Assembly: GCF_001693255.1 (NCBI RefSeq)
Contig: NZ_CP016474.1
Coordinates: 1,940,661 to 2,004,660, forward strand
Length of the DNA stretch: 64,000 nt
Origin: Picosynechococcus sp. PCC 7003
GTDB lineage: Bacteria > Cyanobacteriota > Cyanobacteriia > Cyanobacteriales > MRBY01
Reading direction: 5' to 3'
The translations under genes were made by a program, and so were the position numbers. Below are positions 49,608-58,362 of the stretch, piece by piece; position 1 is the first letter of the stretch; every line of letters begins with the position of its first letter. The notes below the pieces were generated by a model that had not been told where the DNA came from, ran no database searches, and saw only the letters and a program-made list of their open reading frames with translations.

Positions 49608-49943
49608 ATGAAAACTTTACCTAAAGAAAAGCGTTACGAAACTCTTTCTTACCTCCCGCCCCTCAGTGACCAACAGATCACTCGCCAAGTTCAATTCATG
49701 ATTGACCAAGGCTTTATCCCTGGTGTTGAGTTTGAAAAAGATCCTACCCCCGCTCTCCACCACTGGACGCTTTGGAAGCTTCCTTTGTTTAGCGCAACTA
49801 ACGCTCAGGAAGTGCTCAACGAAGTACGTGAGTGCCGTAGTGAGTATTCTGACTGCTACATCCGTGTTGTGGGTTTCGACAATATTCGTCAGTGTCAGAC
49901 TGTAAGCTTTATCGTTTACAAGCCTAACCAAACTCGTTACTAA
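49608..49943 (+). CDS. rbcS: Ribulose-1,5-bisphosphate carboxylase small subunit
   Basis: 111 residues. ERF-like [29 protein letters not shown], and [19 protein letters not shown] are the family pattern. Eight copies cap the L8 core. It is the last gene of rbcLXS; a terminator built of two HIP1 palindromes follows. Confidence 0.99.
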   Translation: MKTLPKEKRYETLSYLPPLSDQQITRQVQFMIDQGFIPGVEFEKDPTPALHHWTLWKLPLFSATNAQEVLNEVRECRSEYSDCYIRVVGFDNIRQCQTVSFIVYKPNQTRY

Positions 49944-49989
49944 AGCATTTTTCGGTTTTTTTAAGACCGATTTAGTTTGAATCATGCGG

Positions 49990-50020
49990 AATGCGATCGC
50001 CTTAGGCGATCGCATTTTTT
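49990..50020 (+). terminator. Strong terminator of the rbcLXS operon made of two HIP1 motifs
   Basis: AATGCGATCGCC (49990-50001), loop TTA, GGCGATCGCATT (50005-50016), then further Ts to 50020. The stem is 12 perfect base pairs. Each arm contains GCGATCGC. A weaker TCGGT...ACCGA hairpin precedes it (around 49952-49970). Confidence 0.92.
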
Positions 50021-50073
50021 GTTTAAGCTTAAAATTCTGAGAATATCCCCATAAAAGCCATGGTAATGACCTT

Positions 50074-50694
50074 ATGATGCTGAAACTGATTAAATCTTTC
50101 TGGAGTCCAGTGGCGATCGCCTTAGCCATTAGTTTGAATCTAGGTTTTGTCTCTGCCGAAACGGAACCCCCAAGCGAAACCAAAACGGCCCTCATCAATG
50201 AGCTCCGCGTCCTAACCTTCCGCGATGAAAATGCCACCCAGATGTTGGACTTGATGATTCAGCAGATCCAAGATCAATCCACTAGTCTGGGCAGTGGTTT
50301 TTTCGGTGAAGAAACAGATCCTGAAGAGTTGGCCCTAATTCAGGAAAGCGTTACCCGCATCACCGATCGCCTTTATACTCTGATGCAAGAAAAAATCGAT
50401 TTTGTTGCCCTCCAGCGAGAGATTGATTTTATGCTTTACAACGAATATTTTACCGAGGCCGAACTGCAAGATTTAATTGCTTTTTACAAAACACCTACCG
50501 GACAAAAAACCGCTGCAATTTTTCCAGAACTGACTGAGCGTTCCACAGCATTATTTAGCGCGCAATTGACCCCTGCCATGATGGAAATTACCCAGCAGGT
50601 GATGTTTGAAGAATTTGCCTCTTCATTTGAAATGCTCGATGACCTAGACACTTGGGATCCTGAAAATTTGGAAGCAGTTGAAGAAACAGAATAA
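50074..50694 (+). CDS. Secreted DUF2059 domain protein
   Basis: 206 residues. A signal peptide is clear: basic MMLKLIKSFW, hydrophobic core, then GFVSAET with likely cleavage after VSA. The C-terminal half holds YNEYFTEAELQDLIAFYKTP, TGQKTAAIFPELT and APAMMEI-like TPAMMEITQQ, the DUF2059 pattern. A periplasmic or lumenal location is expected; function is unknown. The tail is acidic (DDLDTWDPENLEAVEETE). A long hairpin follows the stop by about 60 bases. Confidence 0.88.
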   Translation: MMLKLIKSFWSPVAIALAISLNLGFVSAETEPPSETKTALINELRVLTFRDENATQMLDLMIQQIQDQSTSLGSGFFGEETDPEELALIQESVTRITDRLYTLMQEKIDFVALQREIDFMLYNEYFTEAELQDLIAFYKTPTGQKTAAIFPELTERSTALFSAQLTPAMMEITQQVMFEEFASSFEMLDDLDTWDPENLEAVEETE

Positions 50695-50751
50695 ATAAAA
50701 TTACTACTCGAATCGCTGTTCACCGAAAAGCTTTCACAAATTCTGCATTTT

Positions 50752-50791
50752 ACCTGTTGCCATGGTCGAATTTTTCCCCATGGCAACAGGT
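50752..50791 (+). terminator. 14-bp perfect hairpin after the DUF2059 gene
   Basis: ACCTGTTGCCATGG (50752-50765) and CCATGGCAACAGGT (50778-50791) pair without a mismatch around a 12-base loop. The following TTGTTTGCTTT is T-rich but not a clean run. It is likely a terminator or 3' stabiliser. Confidence 0.65.
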
Positions 50792-50960
50792 TTGTTTGCT
50801 TTGATCACTATTGGCTTTGTTATGGGAAATAAAATTCTCACTTAAAGTCCTCAACTGAATCTTTTGCCAAACTTGAGCCTTGATTGCCCTAGCACACAAG
50901 ATTGATAAACCCCAACTAGAATGAGCATAAGAGAAATAAGATGCAAGGGAAATTTTTAGA

Positions 50961-51365
50961 ATGAAAAAACGTGTGACTTTGACATTTCCCCAAGACACAG
51001 TGCAAATGCCTGTTACCTATCGCTTAGCAAAGGATTTTAATATTGCAGCAAATATTATCCGCGCCCAGGTGGCTCCCAATCAGGTGGGCAAGTTGGTGGT
51101 GGAGCTCCAGGGGGACATTGATGCCATTGAGATGGCCCTGGAATGGATGAAAGGCAAAGGGATTTTAGTTTCTCTCGCGAGCAAAGAAATTGTGATCAAT
51201 GAGGATATTTGTGTTGATTGTGGTCTCTGTACAGGGGTTTGTCCGACGGGAGCATTATTGCTAGACCCCCAAACGTTTCGCCTAAAGTTCACCCGACAAA
51301 AATGTGTGGTTTGTGAGCAATGTTTGCCAGCCTGTCCGGTGCAGGCGATCGCCACCAATTTCTAA
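50961..51365 (+). CDS. NIL domain plus 2[4Fe-4S] ferredoxin protein
   Basis: 134 residues. Residues 1-75 form a NIL domain (VTLTFPQDTVQMPVTYRLAK), known from methionine transporter ATPases as a ligand-binding module. Residues 82-134 hold two 4Fe-4S sites, CVDCGLCTGVCPTGALL and CVVCEQCLPACPVQAI. This domain pair occurs in cyanobacteria and in methanogens next to sulfur-amino-acid genes, so a redox role in sulfur metabolism is possible. Its stop overlaps that of the convergent methyltransferase. Confidence 0.92.
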   Translation: MKKRVTLTFPQDTVQMPVTYRLAKDFNIAANIIRAQVAPNQVGKLVVELQGDIDAIEMALEWMKGKGILVSLASKEIVINEDICVDCGLCTGVCPTGALLLDPQTFRLKFTRQKCVVCEQCLPACPVQAIATNF

Positions 51366-52222
51366 CTGTTCATAGACTTAGTGGCTTGTAATAACCCATA
51401 GCGAATTAAACCCCGACGAAAACCGCTTTTCATCAAATCCAAAGCAAGTGCCCCTTGGATCGTTTGCCAGCCCGCCTTGAGGATGCCAAAAACTGCATCT
51501 GGCGTGATCGCCGAGTCAATCACCTGATCCCAAAAGGGAGCGACGGCAGTAGACCAATCCGCTGTCTCGATATTTTCTAAACCACATTCGGTGGCGATCG
51601 CCTGATAATCTGGCAACGAAATCACGTAAGGCAAACAATACACCCGATACAGATCTTCGAGGTGCTTTTGCTCGGCAGGGGTGAGGGTTCCTGCCACCGA
51701 ATCCGTTGGCCGATGACACCAAGTCGCCATCAATAACTTGCCGCCCGGCTTGAGCACCCGCGTACATTCCTGGAGAAATTGCCGCTTATTGGGCATATGT
51801 TCGCCGCTTTCGAGGGTCCAAACGAGGTCAAATTCCCCGTCCCGAAAGGGCATATTCAACGCATCCGCCACTTTAAACTCAACTTGGTCCTGTAAATCCT
51901 GTGCCGCTGCCCTGGCGATCGCCCGATTGGCCTGTACCGGAGAGAGGGTAATCCCAACGCCCTTGGCGTTAAATTTTTCAGCTAAATAAAGGGTACTGCC
52001 ACCAATGCCACAACCCACATCGACAAAGTTTTCAACTTGCCCCACCTTGCCCCAGGCCAAAAATTCTTCAATTAATTCAATTTGTGCCTGCCGCCGATTG
52101 AGCCGTTCTGTGCCCCCGAGACCATAAAAACCATGGTGCATGTGTTCTCCCCAGATCGATTCCCAGAGGGGACTAGACGCATCATAAAATTCTCGGATTT
52201 GCTGATACAGTTGTGCTCCCAT
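51362..52222 (-). CDS. Tocopherol O-methyltransferase (gamma-TMT type)
   Basis: 286 residues, class I SAM methyltransferase. SAM motif I is FVDVGCGIGGSTLYLAEKF, followed by GITLSPVQANRA, ADALNMPFRDGEFDLVWTLE, SGEHMPNK and VLKPGGKLLMATWCHR. The pair GCGIGGSTLYL and LESGEHMP is typical of VTE4/gamma-tocopherol methyltransferases, which turn gamma- into alpha-tocopherol. Related MPBQ and sterol methyltransferases are possible alternatives. It lies 11 bases after the DUF2232 gene and is likely in the same transcript. Confidence 0.85.
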   Translation of the reverse strand: MGAQLYQQIREFYDASSPLWESIWGEHMHHGFYGLGGTERLNRRQAQIELIEEFLAWGKVGQVENFVDVGCGIGGSTLYLAEKFNAKGVGITLSPVQANRAIARAAAQDLQDQVEFKVADALNMPFRDGEFDLVWTLESGEHMPNKRQFLQECTRVLKPGGKLLMATWCHRPTDSVAGTLTPAEQKHLEDLYRVYCLPYVISLPDYQAIATECGLENIETADWSTAVAPFWDQVIDSAITPDAVFGILKAGWQTIQGALALDLMKSGFRRGLIRYGLLQATKSMNS

Positions 52223-52233
52223 AAACCTTAAGC

Positions 52234-53007
52234 CTATTCTTCGTACTCAATTAACACCTGAACCCAGTGGGGCGGACGCGGAATCGAATTTCCTAAACGA
52301 TCCAGCATCAACAATGCCACCAGATGCACCACGAATAGGTATAACACACTATTAATAGTCAGCATGACCAGAGCTAAAAGCTGAATCACCAGTAAACTCG
52401 GTTGGGTTAATAGGCCCAGCTTGAGAAAGAGCCAATCCGCCATCTCCGAAATTTGCGAGATCACATAGACCCAAAGGTCTTCGCCGAGCAGTAATGACAG
52501 GAGCCACACCCGAAAGAAAAAACCGAGGGTGCCCAAGATCGTCCCCAGGGTGACCGACCAATACCAAGACACCTGGCGTCGCCACATCCAACCCAATTGC
52601 ACACCAATGAGGCCATAGGGAATGGTGTAAATAATGCTGCGGGTCGGCCCCATCAAAATAGATAGCAATAAGCTAGAGACGAGGGTTGACATCCACGCTG
52701 CCCGGGAACCCCAGCGCAAATAAACCAAGGCAATGGGCAACGGAAAAAACAGCCGCAGCAGTGGCCCAATGGGAAAATAATAGTTAATCAGCCAAATTAA
52801 GCTGGCGGTGCTGGCTAAAAAAGCAGTTTCAACCACCACCAAGGTTTTGCGGTGTTTTGTCGGCGAGGTGGGAGCGGGTGGGGCAATAATTTCTGGGTTA
52901 TTGACCTGGGCGAGGGGGGAGGTTGGGGGTTGAGAGACTTGGGGCTCTAGGTCTACCCAATTCATATCTTCTGGAGAATTCTTTGGATCAGAAAAATGCT
53001 CAGTCAC
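52234..53007 (-). CDS. DUF2232 multi-pass membrane protein
   Basis: 257 residues from a GTG at 53007; an ATG at 52965 (MNWVDLEPQ) is an alternative and the ribosome site does not decide. The first 60 residues are Pro-rich and polar. Six or so transmembrane helices follow, with FFPLPIALVYLRWGSRAAW and the GPTRSIIYTIPYGLIGVQLG segment typical of DUF2232. The fold resembles S components of ECF vitamin transporters, but no substrate is known. It is nine bases after the Crp-family gene. Confidence 0.85.
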   Translation of the reverse strand: MTEHFSDPKNSPEDMNWVDLEPQVSQPPTSPLAQVNNPEIIAPPAPTSPTKHRKTLVVVETAFLASTASLIWLINYYFPIGPLLRLFFPLPIALVYLRWGSRAAWMSTLVSSLLLSILMGPTRSIIYTIPYGLIGVQLGWMWRRQVSWYWSVTLGTILGTLGFFFRVWLLSLLLGEDLWVYVISQISEMADWLFLKLGLLTQPSLLVIQLLALVMLTINSVLYLFVVHLVALLMLDRLGNSIPRPPHWVQVLIEYEE

Positions 53008-53016
53008 AGCGATCGC

Positions 53017-53727
53017 CTAATGGATGATGTCGTCGAGGGCACGCAGATTCGGGATAAACACAGCATCCGGGGTGCGCCTAATTAAACCTTTCTTTTCTAA
53101 CTTAGTCAAAACCCGCGTTACTGTCTCCCGCGCTAAGCCACTTAAACTACTCAGTTCCCGATGGGGCAGACTCGGAATCTGGATCTCCCCTTGATCCGTG
53201 GATTGCCCTTGACTTTCGGCGAGGAAGACCAGAATATCAGCGACCCGCGCCAGACTATTGGTTTCGCGCACCTGGAGGCGACGGTTCACTTGGCGGAGGC
53301 GTTTGGCCATCAGTTGGGCGAGGCGAACCCCCACTAGGGGCTCTGTGTGCACCAATTCGACAAAGTCAGCGGCGGGAATACTGCTAATGGTGGTGGCGGT
53401 CAGGGTGATCACATCGGTGGAACGGGTGGCTTCTTCGAGGGCCGCCATTTCGCCAAATAATTCTCCAGCGCCGAGGATATTGAGGGTGATTTCCTTGCCA
53501 TCGAGATTGTAGGTGCGAATTTTAACCCAGCCTGTTTGGATAAAGTAGACAGAACCGCCCCAGTCTTTTTCTAGAAGGATAATTTGGTTGGCTGGAAAGG
53601 GCCGTGTCACCAGATGGGCGATCGCCTTTTGGAGACTGGACTCCGGTAGCCCCTGGAAAAAAGGCAACGCTTTGAGGAAGGCGCGGGCTGTGTCATCACT
53701 CACTAGATTTGTGGGGGATTCGGCCAT
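53017..53727 (-). CDS. Crp/Fnr-family transcriptional regulator
   Basis: 236 residues from the ATG at 53727 (MAESPTNLVSDDT); upstream frame to 53838 has no similarity. Residues about 20-140 are a cyclic-nucleotide-binding fold with GELFGEMAALEEATRSTDV, which keeps the Glu and Arg-Ser region used for cAMP in Crp. The HTH is RELSSLSGLARETVTRVLTK. There are no Fnr-type cysteines. It is distinct from NtcA, which has a different recognition helix. It is first in a minus-strand group with the DUF2232 and tocopherol methyltransferase genes. Confidence 0.92.
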   Translation of the reverse strand: MAESPTNLVSDDTARAFLKALPFFQGLPESSLQKAIAHLVTRPFPANQIILLEKDWGGSVYFIQTGWVKIRTYNLDGKEITLNILGAGELFGEMAALEEATRSTDVITLTATTISSIPAADFVELVHTEPLVGVRLAQLMAKRLRQVNRRLQVRETNSLARVADILVFLAESQGQSTDQGEIQIPSLPHRELSSLSGLARETVTRVLTKLEKKGLIRRTPDAVFIPNLRALDDIIH

Positions 53728-53870
53728 AATTCTGGGGGCAAAGGGCAGGAAATGCTGACTGCTGGTATTAAGAATAAACCTATCAAACGGCAGGGTCAGC
53801 AGGGCCACACGAGGCTTCAATCTTCCTCCATTATGCAATGCCTCCGGGAGATTAATCGCTCCCCAAAATT

Positions 53871-56081
53871 TTACTCCAAAGCAGATGACACGCAGGGGTT
53901 CACGGGGGGCACCGTAAAATCAGGGGTCAATTGCCCTTCTAGGTCAGCGAGGGCTACCCAAGCATTATTTCCCTCGGTCAGGAGTTTACGGCTGGGAGGA
54001 GTGCTTTGATCGCCTTTTTGACAGAGTTTGAGCATGACTTGATTGTCCCCATTAATTTGTTCGACCCGTAGAATACTGCCGCCCAAAATTAACAATGGAT
54101 CAGCGGTGGTGGTGGCGATCGCCTCTGGTGTGGCGTAGGCCGTGAGGGAGCGATTTCCCTGGAGCTGAAAAATTTGGTTTTTGCTGAGGGGTAGGGTTGT
54201 TTCTTCTGGTTCTCCTGCGGGCACTGTTACCGTCGGTGGATCTTCGGTGACATCCGTAATCGGGACAGGGTTAATCGTTGGTGGCCTCGTCGTCGGGGAA
54301 CTACCTAAGGGTTCTCGCTGCCAACGCTGCCACAGTAAACTGCCGACCCCCAGCAAACACAGACCTCCTGCCAAGATCAGTAATAGACGATTGGGGGACA
54401 TTGTCGTTTTGCGCCCCCGGAGCCGAGACATTTGGGTTGCTGCAGGGGGATGGGCCTTGGGTTGGACAAAGGTCGGTTGTAGTTGGGTGAGTTTTGGGTA
54501 GGGGATGGGGGTTTCGGGAACTTCTCCTTGCACCTTGACCTGGAGCAGTGCGATAGTGCTGTTGTCGTGGCCATTTTTGGTATTGGCAATTTCAATGAGG
54601 CGATCGCCCACTTGGGTCAGATCTTTTTCACCTTGGATGAGGGGGGCAATTTCTGCGGCCCAATGGCCTTCTACCTGGCCATCATCACTGAGGCCATCGG
54701 AACACAGGAGATAGATCGCATCTTGATCCAGCACCAGGGAGGTTACGGTGGGGTGGAGGGAGTGGGACGGGTTCATCCCCAAAGCTTGCACCAAAGCCCC
54801 AGATCCGGGGTAGGCCAGGGCGTCTTTGTAGAGGGCATAGCCGAGGCGCACTTCCCGGGAGCCGAGATCATCATCGTAGGTGAGCTGGTGGCAACTGGTG
54901 GTAGTGATGCGATAAATGCGGGAGTCCCCCACGTGGGTCAGGTAGAGTTCGGGGGCATTAACCCAGGCCATAACAACGGTGGTGCCCATGCGGTTTCGGT
55001 CTTGGCGATTTTCTTGGTCGTTGCGATCGCAAATCACATCGTTGGCCTGGAGCACGGCAGCAGCTAATTTTTCTTGGATTTGGGCGGTCTGATCCGGTGG
55101 GTAATCCGTGAGGTTTGCCAGTTGGGTTTGCAGTTGCTCAATGGCGATCGCCGAGGCCACTTCCCCCTGTTCATGGCCACCAATGCCATCACAAACAATC
55201 GCCAGAGGCGCATCGGGATAAACTTTGCCGGGGGGCGGAAAACAAGCATCCTCATTGTGATCACGGCTGGGGCCAGCATCGGTTTGGGTATAGAGGCGGT
55301 AATGATATTCCAGGGGCGATCGCCCCAATTCCAACACCCCCTGGCGCAAAATCCCATAAAGCTGCTGGGGATCTTGGATCTGGCCTTGGCTCAACCCCTG
55401 CTGGAGACGATGACAAAAAGGTTGAATCACAGGGGCCACGGTTTCGAGTAACTCGGCCCACAAATTCCCCAGGCGCACCAAATTTAAAGGCTGGCTGGGT
55501 TCAAAGCGCAGTTTTTGCACCTGAATAATGCCCCCATGGACAGCCCAATCCGCCAGATAGTAAACGCTCGGAACCACTCCATGGTCTACAAAATCCGGTA
55601 ACAGCGCCGCGATTTGCATGAGCCAGTTGAGTTGTTGCAGGGGAGTTGCGGTCTGCCAGGCCTCCGTGAGGGGCATAAATAAATTTGGCCAACGCGGATA
55701 ACCTGTTTCATCAAGGGCCACCGACGGATATTCCAGTAGCCACCCTTCCTGGGGCGTCAACAGGCCAAATACCTTGGGAATATGGAGCAGATGGGGCGAG
55801 AGCCGCAAATAACTTTCGATGGCTGGGGGGAGGGTTTCGGTCAGTACCGGAGGCAATGCGGGCTTCGTATCTAAGAGAATATCTGGGGTTTCTGTCACCC
55901 AATAGCGATCGCCTTCCCCCACGAGAGTTTGGGGCGTCAGGTTCAACTGGGGTGCTCCCACAACCCGAAGATAGCGCTTGATCACCGGCGCTTGGCAGAG
56001 GGGACAATGGGATTGGGCCAACGAAGCTACCCCTGGGCAGTCGTTTTTCCCACAAGAAATCGTTACCTTAGAAATATCCAT
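53871..56081 (-). CDS. PP2C-type Ser/Thr phosphatase with zinc-ribbon N-terminus and TM segment
   Basis: 736 residues in four parts. A small zinc ribbon at the N-terminus has Cys 10, 15, 26 and 29. Residues about 40-250 resemble a degenerate kinase-like region. The PP2C domain (about 265-510) has DHNEDA, VCDGIGGHEQGEVAS, GTTVVMAW, THVGDSRIYR, LCSDGLSDD and GHDNSTIALL, so all metal-binding Asp are kept. A transmembrane helix follows at about 565-585, then an extracytoplasmic SH3-like tail. It probably reverses Ser/Thr phosphorylation in membrane signalling; the partner kinase is not adjacent. Confidence 0.93.
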   Translation of the reverse strand: MDISKVTISCGKNDCPGVASLAQSHCPLCQAPVIKRYLRVVGAPQLNLTPQTLVGEGDRYWVTETPDILLDTKPALPPVLTETLPPAIESYLRLSPHLLHIPKVFGLLTPQEGWLLEYPSVALDETGYPRWPNLFMPLTEAWQTATPLQQLNWLMQIAALLPDFVDHGVVPSVYYLADWAVHGGIIQVQKLRFEPSQPLNLVRLGNLWAELLETVAPVIQPFCHRLQQGLSQGQIQDPQQLYGILRQGVLELGRSPLEYHYRLYTQTDAGPSRDHNEDACFPPPGKVYPDAPLAIVCDGIGGHEQGEVASAIAIEQLQTQLANLTDYPPDQTAQIQEKLAAAVLQANDVICDRNDQENRQDRNRMGTTVVMAWVNAPELYLTHVGDSRIYRITTTSCHQLTYDDDLGSREVRLGYALYKDALAYPGSGALVQALGMNPSHSLHPTVTSLVLDQDAIYLLCSDGLSDDGQVEGHWAAEIAPLIQGEKDLTQVGDRLIEIANTKNGHDNSTIALLQVKVQGEVPETPIPYPKLTQLQPTFVQPKAHPPAATQMSRLRGRKTTMSPNRLLLILAGGLCLLGVGSLLWQRWQREPLGSSPTTRPPTINPVPITDVTEDPPTVTVPAGEPEETTLPLSKNQIFQLQGNRSLTAYATPEAIATTTADPLLILGGSILRVEQINGDNQVMLKLCQKGDQSTPPSRKLLTEGNNAWVALADLEGQLTPDFTVPPVNPCVSSALE

Positions 56082-56163
56082 ACATCTGTGCCTGAGGGGC
56101 AGATTGACTGGGGGGTTCCCCGCATGATCACTAATTTAACGTATTCTTTGCCCTGCATTTTCT

Positions 56164-56847
56164 ATGATTCTTTCCCCTAGCCAACGGCAGAAGCTCGATT
56201 CTAGCGATGATCAGCTTTTTTATGATTACCCCCGGTTTGTGACCCACGTCGATGATGGCTTTATTGACCAGTTAACCCAACTCTATGGCACCTTACTGCA
56301 GCCCAACGACCGGGTTCTAGATTTAATGAGCAGTTGGGTCTCCCATTTGCCCGATTTCGCGTTTCGGGAAGTGGTTGGCCACGGAATGAACGCGGCGGAA
56401 CTGGCGAAAAACCGTCGTCTGGATCGCTATTTTGTCCAAAACCTCAACACAGATCCCAAATTGCCATTGGCAGACCAAAGCTTTGAAGCCGTTTTGGTGG
56501 CGGTCTCAGTGCAATATCTCCAATATCCGGAGGCGGTGTTTGCAGAAATTCAGCGGGTACTGACCCCAGGGGGGATTTGTATTGTTAGTTTTTCGAATCG
56601 GATGTTTTACCAAAAGGCGATCGCCGCTTGGCGGGACAGTACCGACACTGATCATCTCCAGCTTGTGCAGCATTACTTCCAGCAGACCCCAGGCTTTGAC
56701 AAACCCACCGTGGTAACACAACGGAGCGACCAGCCCCTGCTGTTACAGATGTTGGGTCTAGGCCACCGGGATCCGTTTTATGCGGTGTATGCCCGACGGC
56801 AGTCCCTCGGAGGTGGCGTAGAGGAGTCGCAACAATTGTTAACTTAA
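56164..56847 (+). CDS. Class I SAM-dependent methyltransferase
   Basis: 227 residues. Motif I is degenerate, RVLDLMSSWVSHLP. The remaining pattern is clear: LPLADQSFEAVLVAVSVQYL, then VLTPGGICIVSFSNRMFYQK. The variant DLMSSWVSHLP is shared by a group of cyanobacterial and plastid methyltransferases of unknown target. The substrate cannot be inferred. It is divergent from the PP2C gene, with about 80 bases between. Confidence 0.85.
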   Translation: MILSPSQRQKLDSSDDQLFYDYPRFVTHVDDGFIDQLTQLYGTLLQPNDRVLDLMSSWVSHLPDFAFREVVGHGMNAAELAKNRRLDRYFVQNLNTDPKLPLADQSFEAVLVAVSVQYLQYPEAVFAEIQRVLTPGGICIVSFSNRMFYQKAIAAWRDSTDTDHLQLVQHYFQQTPGFDKPTVVTQRSDQPLLLQMLGLGHRDPFYAVYARRQSLGGGVEESQQLLT

Positions 56848-56980
56848 TCTGGGTCTGCAGGGAAGGCAAACTATAGTATTAAGTGGGTACCTTAAAGAAA
56901 AAGTGTTTTTCGCCCTTGTTTTCGCCAAAATCTGCAGTCTTTGCTAAAAAATTCCCCGTTGCTCTACAGGGGCCATTGCT

Positions 56981-57559
56981 ATGAATCAGCCATCTGTGCC
57001 CTCACCAGGAAAGGGTAATCGCCGTGCTTACCAAAATATTATGGAAAACCTGGTGCACAAGGAAATCCACCGACAACTCAAGCGCCTGCCACAAAAATTA
57101 GCAGATTATATTGATGTGGTGGAGGTGGCAACCTATGCTTTGAACCGGGTGCCTCCCCTCTATGCCTCCAGCGAACGGGGTAAAGAGCGCCAAGAAGAAA
57201 AAGGCATCCTTGATCTAAAGCAACAAATTAGTATTGCTGTTCGCCAGGCGATCGCCGCTGTCCAACGGGATCCTTTGCGCTCCTCAACGCCCCTCGCACC
57301 GGCCCAATATGCCCAGTATGAAATCGCCGAAACCTGCCTGCGCGACCTCGAAAAGCTCCTGCGGGACTCCTATCTCATCGAATCAGATGCCCCGGATATG
57401 GATTGGGATACCCTAAAAATCATTGTCGCTAAAGCCCTCAAAAAAGCAGCCACCCAGGGCATTGTGCACCGCCGCATTGAAGAGGTGATTACAGAATGGG
57501 AATATCAAACCTATATGCCCCCTGTCTTTGATTGGCAAGATCCCCGCTACAAATTTTAA
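56981..57559 (+). CDS. ComFB-family protein
   Basis: 192 residues. The N-terminal 80 residues carry the ComFB pattern YQNIMENLVHKEIHRQLKRL and VEVATYALNRVPPLYASSER. The second half is helical with no clear family. ComFB was named for a late competence gene of Bacillus; cyanobacterial homologues have been reported as cyclic-di-GMP receptors linked to pili and competence. A signalling role is therefore likely. sfsA follows, its ATG 30 bases after the stop. Confidence 0.85.
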   Translation: MNQPSVPSPGKGNRRAYQNIMENLVHKEIHRQLKRLPQKLADYIDVVEVATYALNRVPPLYASSERGKERQEEKGILDLKQQISIAVRQAIAAVQRDPLRSSTPLAPAQYAQYEIAETCLRDLEKLLRDSYLIESDAPDMDWDTLKIIVAKALKKAATQGIVHRRIEEVITEWEYQTYMPPVFDWQDPRYKF

Positions 57560-57588
57560 GGGCGATCGCCATTTTGATTTCTGCTGCT

Positions 57589-58347
57589 ATGACTGTCCCT
57601 GCATCACCTTTTGTTTATCGTTATCCTGAATTGATCCCTGGCACCCTGCGGAAACGCTACAAACGTTTCTTGGCCGATATTGAATTAGCCTCCGGGGAAA
57701 TCGTGACGGCCCATTGCCCAAATACGGGGCCAATGACGGGGGTTTGTGAATTGGGAGCGCCGGTGATGCTCTCAAAAAGCGATAATCCGAAGCGAAAACT
57801 GGCCTACACCTGGGAGATGATCCAGCTACACACCCCAGAACCAACTTGGGTCGGGGTCAACACCGCGTTACCCAACCGGGTAATCAAAGCGATGCTTTTG
57901 GCGAAGCAAATTCCCGAATTAGCTGACCACTATGACACGGTGCGTCCAGAGGTGCGCTACGGCACCGCAAATAAAAGTCGCATTGATTTTCTCCTGACGG
58001 GGGAAGGGCGATCGCCCCTTTATGTGGAAGTTAAAAATACCACCTGGACTAAAGGCGACCTGGCGCTTTTTCCTGATACCGAAACCACCAGGGGGCAAAA
58101 GCATCTCCAAGAACTCATCGACATTGTGCCTGGAGCAAAAGCCGTGATGCTCTATTTCATCAATCGGGGCGATTGCACCCGGTTTGCCCCTGGGGATAGT
58201 AAAGACCCGAAGTATGGGGAATTGTTCCGTCAGGCGATCGCCGCCGGCATCCAAATTCTTCCCTGTCGCTTTGCCGTCAGTCCAGAGGGTATTCGTTACT
58301 TGGGCTTGGCCTCCTGGGAAGCGGCGGAAGTTTCTGAAGCTTGTTAA
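57589..58347 (+). CDS. sfsA: SfsA family nuclease-fold protein
   Basis: 252 residues from the ATG at 57589 (MTVPASPFVYRYPELIPGTL); an open frame upstream overlaps the ComFB gene and is not used. Motifs: RYKRFLADIELASGEIVTAH, CPNTGPMTGVCELGAPV, SRIDFLL, YVEVKNTTW and LYFINRGDCTRFAP. SfsA was first linked to maltose gene control in E. coli and has an OB fold joined to a restriction-enzyme-like domain; its substrate is not settled. It is convergent with nadE. Confidence 0.95.
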   Translation: MTVPASPFVYRYPELIPGTLRKRYKRFLADIELASGEIVTAHCPNTGPMTGVCELGAPVMLSKSDNPKRKLAYTWEMIQLHTPEPTWVGVNTALPNRVIKAMLLAKQIPELADHYDTVRPEVRYGTANKSRIDFLLTGEGRSPLYVEVKNTTWTKGDLALFPDTETTRGQKHLQELIDIVPGAKAVMLYFINRGDCTRFAPGDSKDPKYGELFRQAIAAGIQILPCRFAVSPEGIRYLGLASWEAAEVSEAC

Positions 58348-58362
58348 TGTTTCGACCCTAAT

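Noticed and set aside
54483-55067. 194-codon frame antisense to the PP2C gene
   Set aside because: Gly/Val-rich shadow of the phosphatase domain; the sense strand has complete PP2C motifs.
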